Origin: Kangiella marina
GTDB taxonomy: Bacteria; Pseudomonadota; Gammaproteobacteria; Enterobacterales; Kangiellaceae
NCBI RefSeq assembly: GCF_039541235.1
Contig: NZ_BAABFV010000002.1
Location: 62,001 to 126,000, forward strand
Direction of reading: 5' to 3'
Length of the DNA stretch: 64,000 nucleotides
Position numbers and translations under genes: made by a program
The notes under the pieces: generated by a model
Told to the model about the DNA's origin: nothing
Database searches by the model: none
The model's input: only the letters and a program-made list of their open reading frames with translations
Shown: positions 56,531 through 64,000 of the stretch, piece by piece
How the letters are laid out: every line of letters begins with the position of its first letter
How positions within the stretch are numbered: the stretch's first letter is position 1

Positions 56531-57748
56531 TTATAACAACTCGAACGCAGAGAGTAGACTTTTCGCGCCCAAAATAATCGAAACGATGACTACTAATAAG
56601 CCCAACACGTTTTGCCAAGCATTATTTTTATGCTGACCTAAAAAGCCTTGGTTCATTGCCCACAATAAAAAACTGGCGATGATAGGCAGCAATAGTCCAT
56701 TGGCGACTTGGGCAAACCAAATCACAGATACGGGTTTTAAACCTAGCGATGCTACGGCGACTCCGACCACTAAAATAACTAACCAAATCAGCCGGAATGA
56801 TCGGCTTTTAAGATCCTCTGGAATATTAAGCAATCCCGATAGGGCATAAGCCGAGGCCAGCGGGGCGGTAATTGCTGATGAAATTCCGGCGGCAAATAAT
56901 CCTAGAGCAATCATGTATTGAGCTAGGTTTCCGAACGCAGGTTCAATACTTTTCGCCATATCCGCAGCGCTATCAATCTCCAACTGACTGCCAAAAAAGG
57001 CGCTGGCAGCGGTCGACACAATAGCGATTGAAATTAAGCCACCCAAAGGAATTGAAATATAAATATCTTGTCGAGCTTGAGACAGCTCTTCAGGCGTGCT
57101 CCATTTCTTTTTGGCGCTCGAAGAGTGTAAAAATAAATTGTAAGGAACAACTGTTGTACCAATTAAAGCTATCACGGTTAAGGTCGCACTATCAGGAAGC
57201 GAAGGCACTAAGAGGCCTTTAAAAAGAGCACCCAGATCAGGCTTAGTGATAACGAAAGTGACCAAAAAGGCAACGCTCATGAGTAAAACGACCGCGATTA
57301 AAATTTTCTCAATAAAGCGGTAACTGCCTGTCCATAAAACAATAAAGGCGATTAAGCCAATCAATAGTGCGGCCAAGTCCAAGTTTGCAATGCTTGGGTA
57401 ATTCCAAACAGCCTGCACTCCTAGCGTAGCGCCAGCAATATTCCCACCTTCGTAGGCGGCATTGCCGATGATGATCGCACTGACCACTAAAATAACGGAT
57501 AGAACTTTGAGTAAGGGATTTTTCACCAGCTCACGAATCGATTGCCCCAATCCTTTTTGGCCAATGACTCCAAGTCTCGCCGTCATTTCTTGCAAAATGA
57601 TTGTGGCGACTACAGAAAAGAGTAGGGCCCAAAGTAAACTAAATCCAAAGTTTGCCCCAGCTTTTGTAGCAACGGTTACTGTTCCTGGCCCAATAAAAGC
57701 CGCTGCGACAAGCGCCGCTGGGCCAATAGAAAATTTAGATTTCGCCAT
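56531..57748 (-). CDS. NRAMP-related transporter linked to 5-oxoprolinase
   Basis: Polytopic inner-membrane protein of the NRAMP fold, 405 residues with about 11 predicted spans. The metal-binding TM1 motif DPGN of true NRAMPs reads GPGT here (residues 20-23), and the TM6 motif MPH reads VPY (201-203), so the usual Mn/Fe ligands Asp, Asn and Met are absent. GANFGFSLLWALLFSVV and NLFLHSS confirm the family. It starts the pxpABC operon, as the NRAMP-like ycsG gene accompanies ycsF in Bacillus. Substrate might be 5-oxoproline or a metal (inference). Confidence 0.85.
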   Translation of the reverse strand: MAKSKFSIGPAALVAAAFIGPGTVTVATKAGANFGFSLLWALLFSVVATIILQEMTARLGVIGQKGLGQSIRELVKNPLLKVLSVILVVSAIIIGNAAYEGGNIAGATLGVQAVWNYPSIANLDLAALLIGLIAFIVLWTGSYRFIEKILIAVVLLMSVAFLVTFVITKPDLGALFKGLLVPSLPDSATLTVIALIGTTVVPYNLFLHSSSAKKKWSTPEELSQARQDIYISIPLGGLISIAIVSTAASAFFGSQLEIDSAADMAKSIEPAFGNLAQYMIALGLFAAGISSAITAPLASAYALSGLLNIPEDLKSRSFRLIWLVILVVGVAVASLGLKPVSVIWFAQVANGLLLPIIASFLLWAMNQGFLGQHKNNAWQNVLGLLVVIVSIILGAKSLLSAFELL

Positions 57749-57869
57749 ACTGATACTGAATTGATTTTTTTATGAGGTTACAGGTAAATACTGACCCTCG
57801 CAATAATTTGCCTAATTTCTCATAATTGGGTATAACCGGCGACAATAAATATAAAACATGGAGTTACCA

Positions 57870-58580
57870 ATGAGTAAAATTATTATCCCACTTCTCATAC
57901 TTTCCTTGGCGCTCAATACTTATCTCCTGATAGGCAAAGAAAAGGCCGCGAAATATCACTCTGAAGTACAAAGTGCCGCCCTTGAATCCAATCAAACCAA
58001 GAGTACGGTATTGGATACTAATAATATCAACGATAGAGAGAAAGACGAGTTAATCGCTATGTTGAGCGACAAGTTAGAAAAGTCTAGAAGTGAGGTTTCC
58101 CGTCTTCAAAGACAAGTTGAAGGTCTAGAGTCAGAGATGTCAGCTGCAAAATTGAATCAAGAACTGGAGCCCAAAAAGGATGTTGTTGAAAATAAGGACG
58201 AAAGCGAACAAAAGCCGTATGAAAGCATGACTATTGAGGAAATGAGAAAGCAAGGTGACGCTCAAGTGGCGCGGTATGAAAGTGATACTATTGACCAAGA
58301 TTGGGCGTATAAAACACAACGTGATTTAGCCGAAATTGTGAATAACTCTGATTTACTCGGCAAAGTGAGTTTGAACGAAATTGATTGTCGATCAACCAGC
58401 TGCCGCGTTTCGGTAACACCTCTACAGCAAGGTTCAGGAGCAAGTGTCGGGGCTTACTTTGATTTCCTTAAATTGTTACAAGAAGATAGCAACTATAAGG
58501 ATTTTGACTCAATATCGAGGGATAACAGTGAGGACAACACAGTCTATATTTATCTCGAAGAGTCGAGTGGTGGGCATTAG
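57870..58580 (+). CDS. Hypothetical coiled-coil protein with N-terminal anchor
   Basis: I do not recognise this 236-residue protein. The N-terminal hydrophobic segment (residues about 1-20, IIIPLLILSLALNTYLLIG) is probably a membrane anchor or uncleaved signal. Residues about 55-100 form a charged coiled coil (LEKSRSEVSRLQRQVEGLE), then an acidic/Lys linker. A compact C-terminal domain has a DCRSTSCRVSV Cys pair, a pattern I have seen in other uncharacterised envelope proteins. Start chosen at 57870 because GGAG ends 6 nt before it. Confidence 0.72.
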   Translation: MSKIIIPLLILSLALNTYLLIGKEKAAKYHSEVQSAALESNQTKSTVLDTNNINDREKDELIAMLSDKLEKSRSEVSRLQRQVEGLESEMSAAKLNQELEPKKDVVENKDESEQKPYESMTIEEMRKQGDAQVARYESDTIDQDWAYKTQRDLAEIVNNSDLLGKVSLNEIDCRSTSCRVSVTPLQQGSGASVGAYFDFLKLLQEDSNYKDFDSISRDNSEDNTVYIYLEESSGGH

Positions 58581-58590
58581 GTAATAAAGT

Positions 58591-58624
58591 GCGGCCTTTA
58601 CCGATAGGGGGGCGTAAAGGCCGC
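58591..58624. terminator. Long hairpin between convergent hypothetical gene and asnA
   Basis: GCGGCCTTTAC at 58591-58601 is exactly complementary to GTAAAGGCCGC at 58614-58624, with a 12-nt G-rich loop. No T-run follows, but it sits between converging stops. Confidence 0.6.
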
Positions 58625-58636
58625 GAGGGTAAGCGG

Positions 58637-59629
58637 TTAAAGAACGGCAACTTCCAACGCTTCTGGCCAAACGCTAAACTGTACTTGCCCGATGTGCTCT
58701 TTTTGTAAAAGGAACATCACGAGGCGAGATTGACCGATACCGCCACCGATGGTTTGTGGCAAATGGCCTGCCATCAGTTGCTGATGCCATAGGTAGTTAA
58801 GCCTATGTTCGCAACCGCGAATTTGTAATTGTTGTTGCATGACTTGTGGGGAAACCCGGATTCCCATGGAGGAAATCTCGAAGGCATCCTCTAACACTGG
58901 GTTCCAGACTAAAATATCGCCATTTAGTCCGTAGCGTCCTTGGTCCGTTCCGGTCGTCCAGTCATCATAGTCTGGAGCGCGGCCATCATGGATTGAGCCA
59001 TCACTCAATTCGCCGCCGATTCCGATCAAGAAAATCGCACCATATTCTTTACAGGCTTCCTGCTCGCGCTGCTTAGGTGTGAGATCTGGGTACTGCTTCA
59101 TGAGATCTTCGGTATGAATAAAAGTGATGGTCTTTGGCAATAAAGAATCTCTCAAGGTTGCCTTAGCGACCACATGGTCCGTTTCAAGCATGGTCTTATA
59201 GATTTTCTCGACTGTGTCTTTAAGGTAATCCAATGTTCGATCGTCGTCAGCGATAACCTTTTCCCAGTCCCACTGCTCAACATACAGCGAATGTCGTTCG
59301 CTTAGAAACTCTTCATCGGGACGGATGGCTCGCATTTGAGTGATAATACCGCTACCGACATCAAAGTCACTGCGGGCCAATAGCTGACGTTTCCATTTTG
59401 CCAGTGACTGCACGATTTCTAGTGGCTTGTCCAAGGTTTGGCTCTGGACAGTGACAGGCTTTTCAGTGCCATTAAGATCGTCTTGGACCCCATTACCTTG
59501 ATAGGTCAGAATCGGAGCTTGAACCTCCAATAACGACAGTTCTTGACTTAACCGCTCCATAAAGAACGACTTTGTGCGTTGGATCAGCCTTTGATCGTGA
59601 ATAAAGGCTTCTTTCGGTAACTTTTTCAT
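58637..59629 (-). CDS. asnA: Aspartate-ammonia ligase
   Basis: Makes asparagine from aspartate, ammonia and ATP, the ammonia-dependent route. 330 residues with a class II aminoacyl-tRNA synthetase-like fold: APILTYQGNGVQDDLNG, VQSLAKWKRQLL, TQMRAIRPDEEFLSERHSLY, EQWDWEKVI and the C-terminal GGGIGQSRLVMFLLQ motif. It is divergent from asnC, its regulator in E. coli, sharing a 154-bp regulatory region. Confidence 0.96.
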   Translation of the reverse strand: MKKLPKEAFIHDQRLIQRTKSFFMERLSQELSLLEVQAPILTYQGNGVQDDLNGTEKPVTVQSQTLDKPLEIVQSLAKWKRQLLARSDFDVGSGIITQMRAIRPDEEFLSERHSLYVEQWDWEKVIADDDRTLDYLKDTVEKIYKTMLETDHVVAKATLRDSLLPKTITFIHTEDLMKQYPDLTPKQREQEACKEYGAIFLIGIGGELSDGSIHDGRAPDYDDWTTGTDQGRYGLNGDILVWNPVLEDAFEISSMGIRVSPQVMQQQLQIRGCEHRLNYLWHQQLMAGHLPQTIGGGIGQSRLVMFLLQKEHIGQVQFSVWPEALEVAVL

Positions 59630-59665
59630 TGTTTTCCTTATTCATAATTGTTGTTCGTTGTTATA

Positions 59666-59693
59666 TTTATATCTAAAATCGCAAAATGCTCAA
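59666..59693 (-). promoter_or_regulatory. Candidate asnA promoter
   Basis: On the minus strand, TTGAGC (59693-59688) and TATAAA (59671-59666) are 16 bp apart, 5 of 6 and 4 of 6 matches to the -10 and -35 consensus. It lies in the asnA-asnC gap, where AsnC binding is expected. I could not define an AsnC site by eye. Confidence 0.55.
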
Positions 59694-59717
59694 TAGATGT
59701 TTAATAAAAACGCCTTG

Positions 59718-59746
59718 TTGATATATGTAATCTAATAAATGATAAT
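59718..59746 (+). promoter_or_regulatory. Candidate asnC promoter
   Basis: TTGATA at 59718-59723 and GATAAT at 59741-59746 with a 17-bp spacer, each 5 of 6 consensus matches. The asnC ATG is 37 nt downstream of the -10 box. The two divergent promoters are back to back, so one regulator could affect both. Confidence 0.65.
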
Positions 59747-59783
59747 AAATTTAGTTTGCATATGATTTGTTTGTGGGTTTTGC

Positions 59784-60251
59784 ATGAAAAATTATGAAAT
59801 AGACAATTTGGATAAAAAGATTTTGGCACAATTATTGGAAGAGGCTCGTACACCGTACGCTAAAATTGCCGAAAGCTTGGGTGTTAGTCCTGGAACCATC
59901 CATGTAAGAATTGAAAAAATGCGCCAAGCCGGCATCATTAAAGGGACGAAGGTCAAGGTGGATGCGAAAGCGCTTGGTTATGATGTCTGCTGTTTCGTTG
60001 GCGTCTATTTAAAGTCAGCTAAAGATTACCACCCGGTCAAAGAGCAATTAATTAACATTCCAGAAGTGATAGAAGCTTACTACACGACCGGGCAGTACAG
60101 TATTTTGCTAAAGGTTATCGCGCCAGACATTGATCGTTTTCAACATATTTTGATCGATAAGTTGCAGTCTATCGAAGAGGTTGGCTCAACGGAGACATTG
60201 ATATCCCTGCAAAACCCAATTTACAGGGATATAGATGGGTTATTGATATAA
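59784..60251 (+). CDS. asnC: Asparagine-responsive Lrp/AsnC family regulator
   Basis: 155-residue Lrp-type protein. The helix-turn-helix is at about residues 20-45 (TPYAKIAESLGVSPGTIHVRI), followed by the RAM ligand-binding domain (about 65-145). In E. coli AsnC activates asnA and is silenced by asparagine. The divergent position next to asnA supports the same role. It is convergent with thrC, 17 nt apart. Confidence 0.93.
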   Translation: MKNYEIDNLDKKILAQLLEEARTPYAKIAESLGVSPGTIHVRIEKMRQAGIIKGTKVKVDAKALGYDVCCFVGVYLKSAKDYHPVKEQLINIPEVIEAYYTTGQYSILLKVIAPDIDRFQHILIDKLQSIEEVGSTETLISLQNPIYRDIDGLLI

Positions 60252-60268
60252 CCTTGAACAGAGGTAAG

Positions 60269-61537
60269 TTAATCTAAAGCAAGCAGGTACTCCTTAAAGT
60301 CATCAAAGTCATCCGCTATTCGAATCGATAGGTTGGGCTTGGTTAAGCATTCGCTAATTGCTGATGGACGCGATATTGGTTTTTGCAAAATACCCTCAAG
60401 CACGTCGGCAAACTTCGCTGGATGCGCTGTTGAAACCACTAGATTATTCGTCTGGCCAACATTCATTTTACTCAAAGCATGCATGCCAACCGCGGTGTGC
60501 GGGTCGACTTGGTAGCCTTGCGTATCGAGTTCTTTTATCGTTTGTCGAGTTTGGGCGTCGCTAATGCTAAGGGCACTCATATCCACAAAAAGCTGATCAA
60601 GCTTATGTTGATAATAATACAAGATCCGTGAGAAATTATTCGGTTGTGACACGTCCATCGCATTCGACAGAGTGCGTTGGGTGACTTGCGGTAACCATTG
60701 TTTATGATTGAAAAAGCGTGGCGCGGTATCGTTAGCGTTAGTTGCTGCGATAAGGTGGCCAACTGGTGCTCCCATGTGTTTTGCGATTAAAGCAGCGGTG
60801 ATGTTACCAAAGTTACCGCTCGGCACCACGAGGTTGTCAATAGGCTGTTGAATCAGCGTTGGCAAGGCGGTGTAGTAGCAAACCTGAGCCAGCAATCGTG
60901 CGACATTGATTGAGTTTGCAGAATTGAGGTTAAGTTTATTGTTAACTTCCTCATCGTTGAAAGCTTGTTTGACCAAGCTTTGACAATTGTCAAAGTTGCC
61001 ATCAACTTTAACCGTGCGAATATTGTCGCCCAAGGTACAGAAAAGTTGTTCTTGTTCTTTGGAGATCTTACCTTCCGGGTAAAGCACAACCACTTCAACG
61101 TTCGGCTGACCATGAAAGGCATGAGCTACAGCGGCTCCGGTATCGCCTGACGTCGCTGTGATGATGGTCGCTTTTTGCTGATTGAATTCGGTTAAACATT
61201 CCGCTAAAAAACGCGCGCCGAAATCTTTAAAAGCCAAAGTTGGTCCATGGAACAGCTCTAGAATATGGTTCTTGTCAGTTAAAGAGTGCAGCTCGAGTGG
61301 GAAGTTAAAAGCACGGGCGACCATTGAGCCGAGTTTATCTTTAGAGAGTTCGTTGTGAGTTAGGTTATGTAGTGTTTCAACGGCAATTTGGTGAAAGTCT
61401 CCACACTCAAAAATGTCTTTATCGAGTGGCTTAATATCATGCGGAAAGTAGATGCCACTGTTTTCCCCAATAGGATTAAGTACTGCATCCTTGAACGATA
61501 CTCGTTGGTGTTGTTGTGAAATATTGATAAAGGACAT
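60269..61537 (-). CDS. thrC: Threonine synthase
   Basis: PLP enzyme that converts O-phosphohomoserine to threonine. 422 residues. The PLP Lys is Lys104 in LAFKDFGARF, the phosphate-binding TSGDTGAAVAHAF follows near 130, and VPSGNFGNITAALIA is the second signature. It is of the shorter (class I) type as in E. coli. The start overlaps the thrB stop by one base (TAATG), so the thrA-thrB-thrC operon is tightly coupled. Confidence 0.96.
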   Translation of the reverse strand: MSFINISQQHQRVSFKDAVLNPIGENSGIYFPHDIKPLDKDIFECGDFHQIAVETLHNLTHNELSKDKLGSMVARAFNFPLELHSLTDKNHILELFHGPTLAFKDFGARFLAECLTEFNQQKATIITATSGDTGAAVAHAFHGQPNVEVVVLYPEGKISKEQEQLFCTLGDNIRTVKVDGNFDNCQSLVKQAFNDEEVNNKLNLNSANSINVARLLAQVCYYTALPTLIQQPIDNLVVPSGNFGNITAALIAKHMGAPVGHLIAATNANDTAPRFFNHKQWLPQVTQRTLSNAMDVSQPNNFSRILYYYQHKLDQLFVDMSALSISDAQTRQTIKELDTQGYQVDPHTAVGMHALSKMNVGQTNNLVVSTAHPAKFADVLEGILQKPISRPSAISECLTKPNLSIRIADDFDDFKEYLLALD

Positions 61538-62496
61538 TAGTGTTCTCCATGCACTTTATTGAGAGGTTGAGCGCCATCAGAGTGTAACTGACAAATATGG
61601 CTAAAAGCACGGTCATTTTCGCGGTAGTGGAACTGTAGGTACTGTTGTACTGATTTGGCTTTGGTGAGATCAGAGCATACGACGAACAGCGTCGGCCCTG
61701 AGCCAGAAATTCCGACGGCCTCTGCACCTATGTTCAGTAACGCTTTCTTGTGATCAGTAAATCTCGGCAACAACGAATGACGGTGAGGCTCAGCGATGAC
61801 GTCTTTTAAATGATGCACAGCACTGGCTTGATCCTCGCTATACAGCGCTTGAATAAAATTCGCTAGGTTTTGGGCGTATTCCGTCGCCTGCAATAAAGGC
61901 ACTGAGCTGGGGATGGCGTCACGAGCAGCTTTGGTCAGAATATTGGTGCCAGGGTTAGCGACCACAATATACCAGTCGTCAAACCACGGTAAAGGTTTGC
62001 TGATGGCGTCATCAGCAGACATTAGTTGCAGCCCGCCAAGGTAACAGGGCGCGATATTATCGTAATGCAGGCTGCCGCTGATTTGTGCCTCCATCTTGCC
62101 CATCATCATGAGTAGTTCGTGCGGTGTAAACGGTGATTGATACCATTCATTAAGCGCCATAATGGCAGCCACAATTGAGCTGCTGCTGGAGCCGAGTCCA
62201 CTGCCGACTGGTAAGTTTTTTGAGAGCTTCAAGGTTAGCGTTTGAGGCTCAACACTTTTTTCAGCAAGCTCAGCACGAAACAGTTCATGACAGTGATGAA
62301 TAATGTTATCAGTAACGTCGCTTGGTAATTGTTCGGCAAAAGCACCATCACATACGATTTGATACTGAGAGCTGGCGGCAACTTCAACCACATCGCCGAG
62401 TAATGCGCCATCGATAGGAGTAATTGCTGCACCCAATAAATCGTAACCCACCGAAAAGTTACCGATAGAAGCTGGTGCGAATATTTTGATACTCAT
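61537..62496 (-). CDS. thrB: Homoserine kinase
   Basis: GHMP kinase that phosphorylates homoserine. 319 residues with the ATP loop PVGSGLGSSSSSIVAA near residue 95, ASIGNFSVGYDLLG near the N-terminus and the C-terminal GISGSGPTLF. It overlaps thrA by 3-4 nt (ATGA) and thrC by one base. Confidence 0.96.
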   Translation of the reverse strand: MSIKIFAPASIGNFSVGYDLLGAAITPIDGALLGDVVEVAASSQYQIVCDGAFAEQLPSDVTDNIIHHCHELFRAELAEKSVEPQTLTLKLSKNLPVGSGLGSSSSSIVAAIMALNEWYQSPFTPHELLMMMGKMEAQISGSLHYDNIAPCYLGGLQLMSADDAISKPLPWFDDWYIVVANPGTNILTKAARDAIPSSVPLLQATEYAQNLANFIQALYSEDQASAVHHLKDVIAEPHRHSLLPRFTDHKKALLNIGAEAVGISGSGPTLFVVCSDLTKAKSVQQYLQFHYRENDRAFSHICQLHSDGAQPLNKVHGEH

Positions 62497-64000
62497 GATG
62501 CTAACTCCTGTTCACGATGCGGCAAGGTCTGTAGTATGTCGGAAAAAATTCCGGAAGCAGTAACCGAAGCGCCGGCTCCATACCCTTTGATCACGAAAGG
62601 TATCGGAGAATAGTAATCACTATAAACGGCTATCGCATTTTCGCCACCTTTGATCGAGTAGAGCGGGTGTTCGGCAGCCACTTGCTGTAGTCCAACCGCC
62701 AGCTTACCGTCTTTAAAGCTCGCTACATATTTCAAGGTTGCGTTTTTAGACCGGGCTTTCTCAAAGAGGGTTTGAAAGTGATCGTCAACATCAGTGAGCG
62801 ACTGCATAAATTCATCTATAGCTCCACTGCCATCAAAGTCACTCGGCAGTAGAGAGTCCAACTGAATGTCGTCGATATTCAATTCGGCGCCCAGCTCACG
62901 AGCCAATATCAAGATCTTGCGCGCAACATCCATGCCACTTAGATCATCGCGCGGATCAGGCTCGGTGAAGCCTTGTTGTTTAGCTTGCTCCACCGCTTGT
63001 GACATGGGCATACCGTCTTCTACCAACCCTAAAATATAGGAGAGCGAGCCGGATAAGATCCCTGAAATATCATGAACCCTGTCTCCTGAGCAGAGTAGAG
63101 AGTCCAGAGTCTTAAGGATGGGCAAACCAGCGCCAACATTGGTTTCGTAGAAGAAGTGCCTAAAACGGCGTGAGGCCGACTGGCGAATATTGCGGTAATG
63201 TTGCATATCACTTGAGTTGGCTTTTTTATTAGCCGTGACTAAATTAAATCCCATATCAAGATAGTCAGCATAGTTAGCACTGACTTCTTCCGAGCAGGTG
63301 CAGTCGACGATCGTTGGGTTAACGTAGCGACCGGACTGCAATAATTGTTCGAGCTTGTCATGACTCAGTACTTGTTGGCTTTGCTCTAGAAGCGGCTGCC
63401 AGTGTTCAAGCTCATGATGTGTATCATCGCAGTAGAATTTGGAGTTAGCAATTAAACGAACGTTGGCGCTGATCCCTTTACTGCTTAAGTAAGGTTTTTG
63501 CGATTGAATTTGCCGGATTAATTCTTTACCTACGTTACCGCAACCAAGAATAAACAAATCGACCTGACGTTTTCTGTCGAAAAACTCGGCATACACTCGA
63601 TGGTACGCTGGCAATAATTGATGCTGATCAACCACTGCCGAAATGGATAATTCAGAAGATCCTTGAGCAATCGCTTCAATATTCGCACCGCCGGAGGAGA
63701 TGGCGCTAAGGAATTTTGAGGACACTCCTTTTTCATGAATCAGTCCCTGACCGACAATGGTAATAATCGCTCGGTTAGCGCGGATATCGATTGGATCGAG
63801 TTGGTGCTGATCAAGCTCATGGGCAAACTCATGCTGTAACGATTGTTTGGCGACTGTTGCATCCTGCTGTCGGATAGCAAAACACACGCTGTACTCGGAG
63901 GAAGATTGACTGATCAGAATGATAGAAATATGGTGCCTCGCCAAACAGCCAAAAATACGCTCCGCTGCGCCATAAGTATCACACAAATAACTGCCGCTGA
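62493..64000 (-). CDS. thrA: Bifunctional aspartokinase / homoserine dehydrogenase I, 5' part off the window
   Basis: About 500 C-terminal residues are visible, and the frame stays open to the window edge, so the kinase domain is missing from view. Present are the tandem ACT domains (AAERIFGCLARHHISIILIS, then AIAQGSSELSISAVV) and the homoserine dehydrogenase domain with ILGCGNVGKELI (NAD site), TANKKAN and the catalytic GILSGSLSYI and EPDPRDDLSGMDVARK. The apparent first Met at 63986 is a TTG inside the gene and not a start. Any thr leader attenuator lies outside the window. Confidence 0.94.
   Translation of the reverse strand, partial: SGSYLCDTYGAAERIFGCLARHHISIILISQSSSEYSVCFAIRQQDATVAKQSLQHEFAHELDQHQLDPIDIRANRAIITIVGQGLIHEKGVSSKFLSAISSGGANIEAIAQGSSELSISAVVDQHQLLPAYHRVYAEFFDRKRQVDLFILGCGNVGKELIRQIQSQKPYLSSKGISANVRLIANSKFYCDDTHHELEHWQPLLEQSQQVLSHDKLEQLLQSGRYVNPTIVDCTCSEEVSANYADYLDMGFNLVTANKKANSSDMQHYRNIRQSASRRFRHFFYETNVGAGLPILKTLDSLLCSGDRVHDISGILSGSLSYILGLVEDGMPMSQAVEQAKQQGFTEPDPRDDLSGMDVARKILILARELGAELNIDDIQLDSLLPSDFDGSGAIDEFMQSLTDVDDHFQTLFEKARSKNATLKYVASFKDGKLAVGLQQVAAEHPLYSIKGGENAIAVYSDYYSPIPFVIKGYGAGASVTASGIFSDILQTLPHREQELAS

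Noticed and set aside
63984-63986. Apparent start of thrA near the right edge
   Set aside because: The codon is an internal TTG in the first ACT domain. The frame stays open to base 64000 and the kinase domain is outside the window.

Overview
This window is a chromosomal segment of a gammaproteobacterium. The evidence is the gene content and order: xseB-ispA-dxs, rsgA-psd divergent from orn, and the long run nnr-tsaE-amidase-mutL-miaA-hfq-hflX-hflK-hflC-yjeT-purA, with rnr-rlmB further on. The AT-leaning composition, extracellular-type peptidase, 5-oxoproline use and Xanthomonas-type arginine genes suggest a marine or heterotrophic lineage such as Kangiella or a relative. That genus guess is inference from memory and was not tested. 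I see no rRNA, tRNA, CRISPR array, insertion sequence or prophage.

Layout. 1-492: gene-free, with three kinds of palindromic intergenic repeat. 493-3545 (minus): isoprenoid precursor genes dxs and ispA with xseB. 3737-7284 (plus): a four-gene MCE/Mla-type lipid transport operon with a STAS-permease fusion. 7446-16919 (plus, except one methyltransferase): glnS, an AsmA-like protein, a DUF4097-like protein, uup, an Smr protein and an LpxR-like lipid A deacylase. 16933-24615: greB, a small lipoprotein, a Fur-box-preceded TonB receptor, yqcC, a DksA-like protein, an alkyltransferase-like protein, cytochrome b561, psd, rsgA and a pterin dehydratase. 24732-37239 (plus): the orn to purA run. 37364-41665 (minus): an EF-P paralogue (EfpL), an S10 peptidase and a choice-of-anchor-I lipoprotein. 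41762-48986 (plus): the arginine operon. 49033-54170: hldE, a lipoprotein, rnr and rlmB. 54148-57748 (minus): 5-oxoprolinase genes pxpABC with an NRAMP-like transporter. 57870-60251: an unknown coiled-coil protein, and asnA with its divergent regulator asnC. 60269-64000 (minus): thrC, thrB and the 3' part of thrA, which runs off the window.

The most interesting part is the arginine operon. Its six genes encode N-acetylornithine carbamoyltransferase, argininosuccinate synthase, an ArgE-family deacetylase, a fused N-acetylglutamate kinase/synthase, ArgC and ArgH. This is the acetylated-citrulline route known from Xanthomonas. In front of it lies what reads as a complete transcription attenuator: a promoter, a 33-codon leader ORF with four Arg codons in a row of five, a protector hairpin over those codons, an antiterminator segment and a perfect intrinsic terminator. 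A partial ArgR-like site overlaps the promoter.

Two roughly 200-bp intergenic elements at about 22978-23175 and 38011-38210 are inverted copies of one another. They keep three hairpins through compensatory base changes. A related hairpin occurs at 243-272. These are the main non-coding structures not explained by ordinary gene annotation.
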